Shown: in pieces, positions 9,910 through 18,687 of the stretch | How positions within the stretch are numbered: the first letter of the stretch is position 1 | Layout: each line of letters begins with the position of its first letter | NCBI GenBank assembly: GCA_013911415.1 | Contig: JACETI010000003.1 | Location: 160,001 to 224,000 of the forward strand | Source of the DNA: Legionella sp. | GTDB taxonomy: Bacteria > Pseudomonadota > Gammaproteobacteria > Legionellales > Legionellaceae | Direction: 5' to 3' | DNA: 64,000 bases | Notes under the pieces: generated by a model | What the model saw: only the letters and a program-made list of their open reading frames with translations | What the model was told of the DNA's origin: nothing | Databases searched by the model: none | Position numbers and translations under genes: made by a program

Positions 9910-11028
9910 CTATTGAGATTTACCTCGGAGATCAATATCCCAGAAATCGATCACTTCGTTGTTCTGCATAATAACAAATTGATCATATAGGTTAATGGTA
10001 GGATCACAGTGTGGCACAACCATTTCAATCAATTCCTTATTGACAGGCAATGGGTGACCGTCGCCCTTAATTTTGCCATGTTCATCACCAAAACCACCCC
10101 AATCATAGGTTAATTGCGGGTGACTGATAATGCGAGGTTTATGGCTGGGATCGAAGTAAACTGCTTTAGTACCGGCATCCACTGTAACGTGTTCTGTTGA
10201 ATTAGCACTAATCACGGTGCTTAAAAGCGTTAAGGCATTTTCGAATCGCTTAAATTGCTTAGGATCATTTTTAGAACCGATACTCTCATACTGAACGTCC
10301 ATTACTGTATAGGATCCAGGTTGAATCTCGGTCACTTCAGATGCTTGCGGATCAATATCATAAGTTCCTGTACCTGAGCCGGTTAAAATATGAAATTCAG
10401 AAAACAGTGGCTTTAGATTTCTAAAAATCTCTGAGGCCATTTCCATGGTATTTAATGAGACTTTTTTACGTTCTTCATAATCGGCAACATGCTGGAGGTT
10501 TCCAGCATAACATTGCACACCTTGTACATTAAGCCACGATTTTTTTTGTAACAAATGGGCAAAGTCCAACGTATTCTTAGGATGCACACCAGTCCTACTA
10601 ATGCCTGGGTCAATATCAATGAGGACTTGAATCGGTTGGTTTAAAGTTCTACCAAGCTGATTTAAAGCCTCGGCATTTTCTGCACTATCAAGCACCAAAA
10701 GTAGTTCGGGTGCTTTTTTTAAGCAGCTGCCCAGTCGTCTTAACTTTGGATCAGACACAATCGGGGAAGTGATTAATATATTAGATATGCCTCGTTGAAT
10801 AAGGACTTCCGCTTCCGACAATTTTGCGGCGGAAATACCTATAGCTCCGGCTTCAATTTGTAATTGTGCTATACGAGAACATTTATGCGTTTTGCAATGG
10901 GGCCGTACCGCTACTTCTGCCTGAATAGCATAGCGCTGCATCACTGCAAGGTTATTTTTAAGTTTGTCCAAGTCAATTAACAAGAATGGAGTGTCTAATT
11001 CATTCAATTTTTTTAATTGTTTATTCAT
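9910..11028 (-). CDS. D-threonine aldolase / D-serine dehydratase family PLP enzyme
   Basis: Fold type III PLP enzyme (alanine racemase N-terminal domain, DSD1/COG3616), 372 residues. The PLP lysine is K46 in RPHCKTHK. The C-terminal metal site reads H-C-D (H340, D342). From memory of the family, D-serine dehydratases use HxC, while the Alcaligenes D-threonine aldolase uses HxD, so an aldolase acting on D-beta-hydroxy amino acids is the better guess. It is divergent from a PAS-LuxR regulator across a short region with two palindromes. The substrate remains inference. Confidence 0.82.
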   Translation of the reverse strand: MNKQLKKLNELDTPFLLIDLDKLKNNLAVMQRYAIQAEVAVRPHCKTHKCSRIAQLQIEAGAIGISAAKLSEAEVLIQRGISNILITSPIVSDPKLRRLGSCLKKAPELLLVLDSAENAEALNQLGRTLNQPIQVLIDIDPGISRTGVHPKNTLDFAHLLQKKSWLNVQGVQCYAGNLQHVADYEERKKVSLNTMEMASEIFRNLKPLFSEFHILTGSGTGTYDIDPQASEVTEIQPGSYTVMDVQYESIGSKNDPKQFKRFENALTLLSTVISANSTEHVTVDAGTKAVYFDPSHKPRIISHPQLTYDWGGFGDEHGKIKGDGHPLPVNKELIEMVVPHCDPTINLYDQFVIMQNNEVIDFWDIDLRGKSQ

Positions 11029-11051
11029 AATTGTAAAATTAATTCCGAACC

Positions 11052-11090
11052 CCGTAATTATTACGGATAGCGATAAAATAATTTGTCGCT
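11052..11090. promoter_or_regulatory. Two palindromes in the divergent promoter region (candidate operators)
   Basis: Between the divergent D-threonine-aldolase-like gene and the PAS-LuxR gene lie a near-perfect 15-base dyad at 11052-11066 (CCGTAAT-T-ATTACGG) and an imperfect 22-base dyad at 11069-11090, with arms AGCGA/TCGCT and 18 of 22 symmetric positions. Dyads of this size are typical binding sites for dimeric helix-turn-helix regulators. The adjacent LuxR-type protein is the obvious candidate, but binding is inferred. Confidence 0.5.
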
Positions 11091-11143
11091 AAAATGAACC
11101 AAGGATATTATTAAATCCACTCTATGTGAAGATGGAAGTGGAC

Positions 11144-11857
11144 ATGATCAGCAATCAAATGAAATCTTTTTTTGATCAAATGCCTGGTGCCTGTGGTTGT
11201 AAGGATCTCGATTCTGTTTTTATGCATGCTAATCAAGATTACGTGAATATCATTGGGTTAGGTCATAAAGAAGATATTGTTGGCCGAACCGACTTTGACA
11301 TGCCCTGCGACACTATCAATGCTGCTACCATGTTTAGAGAGCAGGATGCGAGGGTCATGCAGTCTTTACACAAAATGCGTATTTTAGATATACATCCTTT
11401 TGCAGGACGGGTTTGGAAAGCATATATATTTACTAAAACCCCACTTATGAATGGCGATGAGTGCGTCGGTACGATTTTTCACGGCACTGATATTACCAAT
11501 GCCGCTTCTTTAGAAATAGGTTCTTTACTTGCAAGAACAAAAATAGAAGGCATTGAAAACAATTTAGTTGGACAGCACAGTTATATGCTCAGCCATCACT
11601 TTAATGATATTAAATTAACGGATCGACAAGCAGAAGTGCTTTTTTACCTATTACGAGGAAAAACTGCTAAACAAATAGGCCAGTACCTCAATGTATCATC
11701 CAGAACCATTCATGAACATATGGATCAATTAAAGTTCAAACTTAACGCCCAAAACAAGCATGAGTTAATTGATATGGCAATTGCTTACGGGTTCTTAAAT
11801 ATAGTTCCTGACAGTATCTTTCGCACTCAATTATCCATTGAGCTCAAAGATACCTAA
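11144..11857 (+). CDS. PAS domain and LuxR-type HTH transcriptional regulator
   Basis: A 237-residue regulator. The N-terminal half is a PAS fold (KDLDSVFMHANQDYVNIIG ... GRTDFDMP ... GTIFHGTDIT), likely a small-molecule or redox sensor. The C-terminal part is a LuxR/GerE helix-turn-helix: LTDRQAEVLFYLLRGKTAKQ then SSRTIHEHMDQLKFKL. There is no receiver domain, so it is not a classical response regulator. PAS-LuxR proteins of this kind are common in Legionellales. The ATG at 11144 has GGAAG five bases upstream; GTG at 11126 and ATG at 11132 lack a good site. It probably controls the flanking enzyme genes. Confidence 0.85.
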   Translation: MISNQMKSFFDQMPGACGCKDLDSVFMHANQDYVNIIGLGHKEDIVGRTDFDMPCDTINAATMFREQDARVMQSLHKMRILDIHPFAGRVWKAYIFTKTPLMNGDECVGTIFHGTDITNAASLEIGSLLARTKIEGIENNLVGQHSYMLSHHFNDIKLTDRQAEVLFYLLRGKTAKQIGQYLNVSSRTIHEHMDQLKFKLNAQNKHELIDMAIAYGFLNIVPDSIFRTQLSIELKDT

Positions 11858-11897
11858 TATTCCGATTATTTTTAATGGATTACAAAAGGACCAACCA

Positions 11898-11963
11898 ATG
11901 ACATCAAGTGGCAAGTTAATTAATAGAAAACGCACTATTTTACTGTTTCTAGTGTTCCCATAA
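11898..11963 (+). CDS. 21-residue peptide ORF preceding the ATP-grasp gene
   Basis: A 21-codon ORF with an excellent ribosome site (AAAAGGA, seven bases before ATG). The peptide is basic in the middle (INRKR) and hydrophobic at the end (TILLFLVFP). Its TAA stop is two bases before the ATG of the ATP-grasp gene, which has no ribosome site of its own. This looks like a leader peptide that couples translation, or a tiny membrane peptide. It lacks the acidic Thr/Ser-rich core expected of graspetide precursors. Confidence 0.45.
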   Translation: MTSSGKLINRKRTILLFLVFP

Positions 11964-11965
11964 TC

Positions 11966-13210
11966 ATGACTAACAAATACGTATTATTCACAAATATCCG
12001 AGGAGTTATAGACGAGCAACTTGCTATTTATAATGCGACCAAAGCATGCGGATATAAAATCATTATGCTAGCACCGAGTATTCCTGAGCATCTTAAATCT
12101 TTAACTGACCTTTATTTAGTTAATGATAATAAAGATGAGGTTAATTCCCTCGCACGCTCCCTGGATTTAGCCGATAAATACAATATTGAAGCTGTTTTTT
12201 CTTGGACAGATACCGATGTTGTTTTATGCAGCAAAATTGCTCGTGCCCTAGGGATTTCATCGATAGATGTGGATGCGGCCTATTTAGCTCGCAACAAATA
12301 TGAAATGCGCAAAACAATTTTTAATCATCACCCTGCATTAGTCCCTCTCTTTGCTGAAATAAGTTCTATTGAAGATATCGAAAAGCATATTAGTAAGATT
12401 GGTTTCCCAGCCGTATTAAAACCCATATCCGCTTCTGGATCGAAAGGTATTTTTAAAATTCACACCCTAGATGAAGCATTTGCAGCATTTGAAAACTTAA
12501 CTGCGCTTTCAGATGATGCTCAAGAAGGATGGTTTTATAATCGATATGGTCAGAAATTTATATTAGAGAGCTTTCTATTAGGGCAAGAATTTAGTGTTGA
12601 AGGAGTAGTCTTAAATAATGAGATTTTTATTGCTGGCATCACCGACAAGATGACAACAAGTGATTGGCATTTAGAATATAGGCATATTTTTCCAGCTAAT
12701 TATCCGGAAGACATTTGTGTCGCTATCGAAGCTGCTACAAAGAAAATTATTCGTGCTCTAGGGATGAATCATTGCCCTTTTCACCTTGAAGGAAAATGGA
12801 CAGATGATGGATTTAAACTTATCGAAATTGCAGCACGCATTGGAGGCGATTTAATTCATACTCATTTAATTAAGAACAGCCTAAATTTTAATTGGCTGAC
12901 ATTTGTTATACGATCTCTTACAGAAAAAAAATTCCCTGCAATTCCTGAAACTAGTCCTCGTAGATACTCAGGTATTCAGTTCATTCTTGCTCAGGATGAG
13001 CTGCCCTTTGCTGGTCTCAATACGTTAAGCTCAGCAGATAACATTAATGGGGTAATTAAAATTGAAGAACTTGTTCCACGAGGTGCAGCCATTGTCGCCC
13101 CCCCGCAAGACTTTGCGATGCAAAGGGTTGGCTACGTTGTAGCTGAAAGCAACGACTTCGCTTCACTTGAACAATTACTAAACACAATTTCTGTAGAGTT
13201 AACAACATGA
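11966..13210 (+). CDS. ATP-grasp carboxylate-amine ligase
   Basis: A 414-residue ATP-grasp enzyme of the amino acid ligase / carbamoyl-phosphate-synthase-like type. An N-terminal pre-ATP-grasp Rossmann segment leads to the ATP-binding region (FPAVLKPISASGSKGIF), the catalytic FSVEGVVL strand and the metal-binding FKLIEIAARIGGD (residues Glu and Arg of the E-x-x-x-R pattern). Relatives such as BacD join amino acids into dipeptides. The substrate is unknown. The stop overlaps the start of the MFS transporter gene (ATGA), and it follows a short peptide ORF by two bases, so the three are probably one operon. Confidence 0.82.
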   Translation: MTNKYVLFTNIRGVIDEQLAIYNATKACGYKIIMLAPSIPEHLKSLTDLYLVNDNKDEVNSLARSLDLADKYNIEAVFSWTDTDVVLCSKIARALGISSIDVDAAYLARNKYEMRKTIFNHHPALVPLFAEISSIEDIEKHISKIGFPAVLKPISASGSKGIFKIHTLDEAFAAFENLTALSDDAQEGWFYNRYGQKFILESFLLGQEFSVEGVVLNNEIFIAGITDKMTTSDWHLEYRHIFPANYPEDICVAIEAATKKIIRALGMNHCPFHLEGKWTDDGFKLIEIAARIGGDLIHTHLIKNSLNFNWLTFVIRSLTEKKFPAIPETSPRRYSGIQFILAQDELPFAGLNTLSSADNINGVIKIEELVPRGAAIVAPPQDFAMQRVGYVVAESNDFASLEQLLNTISVELTT

Positions 13211-14389
13211 GAATGTTTTCGGGGGGCAACGTGCATCCAACTCGTCTTTTTTTTATGATGGAGGTAATCAATTGCCTTTGTTATTTTGCCCCTCTGTCAT
13301 TTATTGCGATTTTTTTACATGACGTTAAACATTTGGGTAACGTTGAAATCGGATTCGCTATGCTTGTTGGGATATGGGCATCTCGTGGCTCCAGGCTATT
13401 ACTTGCACCTTTTTTTGATAAAATCAAAATAAACCGGTTAGTTCCCACTTTACAATTATTAGGTGCTATTGGCTATCTAATTAATACTTGATAACCACAC
13501 TCCCGCATTCCTATCTATTTTTTTAATCAGTATTTGTTATGGCAATAACTCTCTATTAATTAGGGTACTAATCAACCAAGTAGATAGCCCGGATTCTTTA
13601 AACAAACGTTTTGCTTTTTTACATGTTGCAACCAACGTTGCAGCCATGCTAGGGCCCTTAATTTTCAATATACTCGCATTGTATTGGAACACTATTCTAG
13701 CGCTAGAGATAACTTCGTTCACCCTTGTATTGTCTGCAATTTATTCTTATCTATACTTATCTACTACCGTAATTTCTAAGCAAGAAAACTATTTTAAAAA
13801 TATGAGAAAGTTATTGACTAATAAGGTACTTTTAAAAGTATATTTTCTCATCATTATTGCTTATTTTTTCTACGCACAGATTTTTTCACTTGCGCCTATA
13901 TTGCTAGGGCACACATATGGATTAAAAGCTTATGTTTGGGTGGTAGGTTTCCTAAATAGCTTTATCTCAGTAATATTTTCTCTCAAAATAAATGAATTTT
14001 TTCGTCGAAGAACGTCCATCCATAGTCAAATCGTTTCAGGTTTTATCTTCTCTATATTGGGATTCTCCTCCTTGCTCACTATACAAAGCTGGGTCGGTGT
14101 AAGCATGGGAGTAATCTTTATTTCATTGGCTGAAATTGCATTTATTCCTGGATTCCAAGTAATCTTAAGCAATACAACAAGAGAGGATCAGAAAGTTGCT
14201 ATTTTCGCAATCAACGCGTTATGCATGGGCATTGGTGAAGGTTTTGGGCAGTATTATGGCGTGCTAACTAGCTTGGGAGCAATCAACGTTTACATGATAG
14301 TCATCATATATTGCATGCTAAGCGTTGGTATTTACTTATCCTTATCGCTTGAGCGAAATTGTTTTTTTCCTAGCATGGTCGCCAAATAA
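13207..14389 (+). pseudogene. MFS transporter, frameshifted
   Basis: Two open segments together encode one 12-helix major facilitator of about 393 residues. The first (13207-13491) gives about the first 93 residues and ends at TGA after GAIGYLINT. The second frame continues with LDNHTPAFLSIFLISICYG, in phase with the downstream ORF that has its first ATG at 13646 and runs to 14389. One extra base near 13480-13490 explains the break. It starts inside the stop of the ATP-grasp gene, suggesting it exported that product. The frameshift may be real decay, programmed slippage or a sequencing error; no long homopolymer sits at the site. Confidence 0.75.
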
Positions 14390-14422
14390 TATCTCTTCAA
14401 TTTCACCCGGACTATGTCCCCA

Positions 14423-14455
14423 GCCGATATCCTATCTTTCGTCAAGAATATCGGC
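14423..14455. other. Hairpin between convergent genes
   Basis: GCCGATAT at 14423-14430 pairs with ATATCGGC at 14448-14455, between the convergent MFS pseudogene and the next minus-strand gene. No clear T-run follows on either strand, so a terminator role is only possible. Confidence 0.4.
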
Positions 14456-14467
14456 CAAAAATCTAAC

Positions 14468-15976
14468 TCAGGGCACCTTGAACAGGTCTTGACGCATTTC
14501 GTCGTTACTCGTTTGATCCACTGCCATTTTTTTTGTAAAAAATCGATCTTTAGAACTCACATCTAGCTGCTCTTTTATATGGTCTATCTTTTGATTACTG
14601 TTATTTAAATTACGTTGAGAAGTAAGGTAAGGAATGACTTCTGATCTTAAGATCTTTTCAATACTCGCGAAGTATTGGCTTTGTTCAACCAAGCGTCTAT
14701 TAATCTTTTTAAGTGCATTCACTGTCTTTTTATCGCTCAACAAGCGTGCAACCTCTTCTGATTTATACTCCACATTGTCGCAACGATAGGTAGGCTTTAT
14801 AAGAAACCTGGCTAATAACTCAACATCTAAATTAGACGTCCCAGGATAATCGCCACTCGATATTTCTTGCTGTACCGCCTTCAGATACCCCTTCGCAAAA
14901 TCTTTCTTATGACTCACGCACTCATAAGATACCAGTTTGTTCGCAGACATGGCTTCTACTAGCGATTGATCACCGGTCACCCCCACGATATCGTTTGCGA
15001 TTAGCGGTAATTTTTGCATTGTCGAAAAAGGCATGGATTTTGAGTACAACACACGATATTCCTTATCAGCTGCACCTTCAGTACCATTTTCATAGATAAT
15101 TTGCTGGCTTCCACTTTCTATATCGATAAAGGAAATTTTTGTATAACCTTGGGCAATCAGCATTTCTTTTACAGAAATTAATGCATCGATCTTGCTTTTG
15201 GGGTTTTCTCCGATGCAAAGTACATCCTGCGATTTGCTCGTATTTCCCGTTAGCATTATGTGCTCTTGAAAGAAAAATTGGACGGGAGAATATTCCCTAC
15301 CTTGTGTAACCTCTTCTTCTAGATCCCATGGCAAGTACATCAGCGCATTTGCAAAGAACGTGGGATAACTATTTCGGTCATGACTGTACTGATAAGTGAA
15401 ATTATGTTGCTTGCGGTAAACCTGAAAATCCTCAAAATCTTTACCAAGGTATTTTTTTAAACGAGTATCTAATTTTTCGAAAGCATGATGTAAGCCTTCT
15501 TTCGAAATGGTTGGATCTGCAGTTGCAGAAAGTAGCGAAACGCTGGGAATAACCCCGACATCTCCAACGCTTTTATCGAATCCTCCTAAAATTTTTAAGG
15601 CTTCTGGCGAACGACGGCTAACGTCATTATCATATTCTGGCATGAAAACCAAAGGAGGCTTCTTACCCTTGAATGAGAGCTCTTTTTCCCAATTGAAACG
15701 AGTGTAACCTGCTTCAATGCAACAACTAATATTAAGCTTTTCTGCTGTAAGCTCGGAAAGTTTTTTAACCTGCACTTTGGGATTAAGCGCTGAGATAAAA
15801 TGAGTAGCTATTGCTTTGTTTTTATCATCTTCTACAACAATAATTGTTGATTCATCCTGCAGCAGCTTTGACTTTGACTTCTCAACAAAAGTTTGTATGA
15901 AATCCGCAATTTTCACACTCTGGACAACGTCACCGCTTCCATCGAAATGTTTTTTTGTAAACAAACAAATAGCCAT
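14468..15976 (-). CDS. Uncharacterised protein, possibly GT-B glycosyltransferase-like
   Basis: A 502-residue protein without signal peptide or membrane segment. I do not recognise it with certainty. The C-terminal half has a motif pattern seen in GT-B glycosyltransferases: a strand-loop QDVLCIGENPKS, then LPLIANDIVGVTGDQSLVEAMSAN, where a gly-Asp-Gln-Ser turn and a following helix would contact a nucleotide sugar. The start (KHFDGSGDVVQSVKIADF) also recalls a GT-B N-domain. The last 100 residues are charged and helical. It neighbours two repeat proteins on the same strand, which makes an effector role conceivable. Function is inference. Confidence 0.4.
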   Translation of the reverse strand: MAICLFTKKHFDGSGDVVQSVKIADFIQTFVEKSKSKLLQDESTIIVVEDDKNKAIATHFISALNPKVQVKKLSELTAEKLNISCCIEAGYTRFNWEKELSFKGKKPPLVFMPEYDNDVSRRSPEALKILGGFDKSVGDVGVIPSVSLLSATADPTISKEGLHHAFEKLDTRLKKYLGKDFEDFQVYRKQHNFTYQYSHDRNSYPTFFANALMYLPWDLEEEVTQGREYSPVQFFFQEHIMLTGNTSKSQDVLCIGENPKSKIDALISVKEMLIAQGYTKISFIDIESGSQQIIYENGTEGAADKEYRVLYSKSMPFSTMQKLPLIANDIVGVTGDQSLVEAMSANKLVSYECVSHKKDFAKGYLKAVQQEISSGDYPGTSNLDVELLARFLIKPTYRCDNVEYKSEEVARLLSDKKTVNALKKINRRLVEQSQYFASIEKILRSEVIPYLTSQRNLNNSNQKIDHIKEQLDVSSKDRFFTKKMAVDQTSNDEMRQDLFKVP

Positions 15977-16157
15977 ATGACTTATCTTTAATAAAGCAAG
16001 GTAGCGATAGTATAGCGTTTTGACTCAATCTATTACATACTGTAATCTTAAGCGCTTTGACACGTCCTATTTACACTCAAATTCTTTCAAAAAAAGTTAT
16101 TCTTATCCCTAATCCGCTAGAATTTTTTTTGGATACATGCCAACGATCGCTTTGAGT

Positions 16158-18455
16158 TTATCCCCCACCAAACTTACACTTATACTTAACATTTAATAAG
16201 TAATCTCCGAGGTATCCCCTCTCAGGCCCTGTTTTAGATCTCGAGAAAAGAGAATGATTGCACAACGATTTCCACACGGAATGTTCACGTCTATGAAGTT
16301 TATCAACATCTTCTTTTGCAAATAATTTTTTGGCAATATCTTTTAAATCATTCCATGCTGGTTTCGAAAAATAAGCCGCTTCTTCAATAGATGCCTTGTG
16401 TTCGTGTTGTTTTAATAAAGCATAGGCCACGATGCATTGAAGAATAGAAGGATTTTTCCTCGCATTTTCACCGTCATTCAATATTTGTTCGGGTATAGCT
16501 TCACCAATATATGCCTTTAAAGACTCTCTATCGGAGATCGTGAACCTCAAAATTGAGAGGAACCATTTCTCGTTTCTGAATGCTTCTAAAAAAGCTATTT
16601 TATTGGATGGGCTGAAAATCTTTTCACAAGACTTAATCGTCGCATAAAAATCAGACCCTCCGCGGATAATGTTAGGTAGTCTAGGCAGCAGCCAATTAAA
16701 TACTAGGAGACGATCTTCGGCCCAAAAGTAGTTAAAGAGTTTTTCAAATGCTGCGCCGTTTTTGAGAATATCTGAAAGATATGGCGTACTCATTTCAGTC
16801 ACAATGAGGGTTCGATCTCCATCAAAACATTGCAACATCTCTAGAAAAGTATCCATATCCTTAATCATTTTGAATAGTCTGGACTTACACTTACCATAAA
16901 GCGCCAATTTTTGTTCAGAATCTAAATACAGGATGATGTTTTGAAAATCCTTGAGAGTATGAATTAACTCCGGTAAAAAAGGTAAACAGGCATTATAGAT
17001 GACGGCCTTAAGCTGCGGATTTAAATTGCAAATAATAAGCCTAAAATCAAATGCATTGCGGAGAAAATAGGGGAGGTACCCTACCAGTGCTTCACAAATT
17101 GCTTTTTGAGGCTGTAGAACTAAGCCACCAAGAAGGCTGTTAATCCAAGTCATATCTTTAAAATACTGGGATGAAAGATGATTACATTTGACATATAGCC
17201 TATTACTATTCTCAGTGCTTAAATTCTTTATCATCGATTTGAATTCGGTTGAATTTTTAAAAATTAGAAAGAATTGCGATGTAAGCGTTAATTTCAGGGT
17301 TGAGCTTTGTTCTGAGGTTAGTCGATTGAATAACTCTTCAAAATCGCTACTTTTTTTAATAAGAGCGGGTAAGAATAATTTACCTAATAAGCCTATTTTG
17401 ACATCTTTATCTGTATCTAAAAATTGCAGCAATTCTTTAAAATCTGCAACAGTTTTTATAATTTCTTTTTCTTTAGCACTTAAATTCTCATATCCTTCCT
17501 CCATAGATGGATAAGATTGCAAATGGAAAGCGAGATCTGAGATCGTTTGAGGGCCAACGGGTTGATGGGAATACAATCCATAGTCTTTACATTGTTGTGA
17601 AATAAATTCTTTTATAAAATCCCAATTAATTGCAACGAATTGGGAAACAACGATCCCCTTTTCCTCTGTTTCTTCTGTAATAAAGATCTCATCTACTATT
17701 AAATTAAGAGGTATCGAATCAATGGCTAACAATCCATTTAAACGAGTAAGAATAGTGTTATAAGCACCGTAAGAATAGCCTTCTTCTTTATAGTCAAGGT
17801 AACAATCGGATAAAGCTGAGCGCAAATGGTCGCAGAGCATTTGAATAACATTACTGTGAGTGAGCGATGTTTCGAACGTCTGCTTTAGCGCATTAAGGAT
17901 CGTTTGCTCATTTAAACTCCCAAGATACACATCTTCTCTATTTCTTTGTCTAACACCAAAACCATAGAGATTGGCGATCGTAAAAAAACGATTAGTCGCG
18001 TGAACTTCATTCGTCACTTTAACTGCCGCTTTAACGACTAAGGATTCGCGTACCTGATGAAGCAATTGTGGTATATTTTTAGGCCGACTCCAGCTTAAAA
18101 TAATTTCTTGTACCCGATCATGAAAACCCGGTGAACAAGAATCTATTTCTTCCATTAATTTTTCTCGAATAATTTTCTCTTCACAGATTGTCATTTTGCC
18201 TAATTGATAGTCTAAACATCCGTCGAAACGCAGCTGAATAAGTTTTATCAACTCAATCAGTTCTATTTTTCGTAGATAATTTGATTCGCAACCAATGTGC
18301 TTTGATAATCTGATACCTTTCAAGGTGACTGGTGTTGCCAGGGCGTTAAGTCTCACTGACTCGAGCTTTGTTAATTTTAATTCGAGGGGTGGATCGTACC
18401 GAAAGACTTTGTCTTTGTTTAAATGAGGGTCTAATTTTAACTGGAATTCGTACAT
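16158..18455 (-). CDS. 33-residue helical repeat protein, paralogue A
   Basis: A 765-residue protein, paralogous along its full length to the next gene upstream on this strand. A conserved N-terminal domain (about 1-330) holds the shared block CSPGFHDRVQEIILSWS, followed by RNRFF- and GFGVRQRN-type motifs. From residue 338 there are about nine tandem repeats of exactly 33 residues with the pattern D-F-x-x-[LI]-[LI]-x-x-L ... L-P-x-L-I. A conserved C-terminal cap (YFSKPAWNDLK) follows. There is no signal peptide. The repeats should form an alpha-solenoid. The architecture suggests a host-interacting effector, but that is inference. The nearest ribosome site, AGGGAG, is 14 bases from the ATG. 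Confidence 0.75.
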   Translation of the reverse strand: MYEFQLKLDPHLNKDKVFRYDPPLELKLTKLESVRLNALATPVTLKGIRLSKHIGCESNYLRKIELIELIKLIQLRFDGCLDYQLGKMTICEEKIIREKLMEEIDSCSPGFHDRVQEIILSWSRPKNIPQLLHQVRESLVVKAAVKVTNEVHATNRFFTIANLYGFGVRQRNREDVYLGSLNEQTILNALKQTFETSLTHSNVIQMLCDHLRSALSDCYLDYKEEGYSYGAYNTILTRLNGLLAIDSIPLNLIVDEIFITEETEEKGIVVSQFVAINWDFIKEFISQQCKDYGLYSHQPVGPQTISDLAFHLQSYPSMEEGYENLSAKEKEIIKTVADFKELLQFLDTDKDVKIGLLGKLFLPALIKKSSDFEELFNRLTSEQSSTLKLTLTSQFFLIFKNSTEFKSMIKNLSTENSNRLYVKCNHLSSQYFKDMTWINSLLGGLVLQPQKAICEALVGYLPYFLRNAFDFRLIICNLNPQLKAVIYNACLPFLPELIHTLKDFQNIILYLDSEQKLALYGKCKSRLFKMIKDMDTFLEMLQCFDGDRTLIVTEMSTPYLSDILKNGAAFEKLFNYFWAEDRLLVFNWLLPRLPNIIRGGSDFYATIKSCEKIFSPSNKIAFLEAFRNEKWFLSILRFTISDRESLKAYIGEAIPEQILNDGENARKNPSILQCIVAYALLKQHEHKASIEEAAYFSKPAWNDLKDIAKKLFAKEDVDKLHRREHSVWKSLCNHSLFSRSKTGPERGYLGDYLLNVKYKCKFGGG
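16554..17444 (-). repeat. About nine in-frame 33-codon repeats, paralogue A
   Basis: Nine consecutive 99-base units encode 33-residue helical repeats starting at residue 338 of paralogue A. The units are strongly diverged in sequence but show no length change over at least the first eight, so the period is under selection. Confidence 0.75.
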
Positions 18456-18687
18456 AACTTTAAATCATACTCCCTTGACGTGTTCAAGTTCTTAGCAGAA
18501 ATTACCACCAGCAAAGCATAAAAAATGTCGACCCTGAGTCGAGACTTTACGTAACTTGTTGATTTAAGAGCATGATAGACTATTGTCTTGCTTAAGAAAA
18601 GAAATGCAGGATGGACGAGCTCCTTTCTTTTTTTATTAAACCTACAATGCAACGTCCCTGGTTCTTTTGGATTTACATTTTAGTGGA

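Noticed and set aside
11898-11963. Graspetide (ATP-grasp RiPP) precursor
   Set aside because: The peptide has no Asp or Glu and no Thr/Ser-rich core, so the macrolactone chemistry has no side chains to act on. It is kept only as a leader or small peptide ORF.
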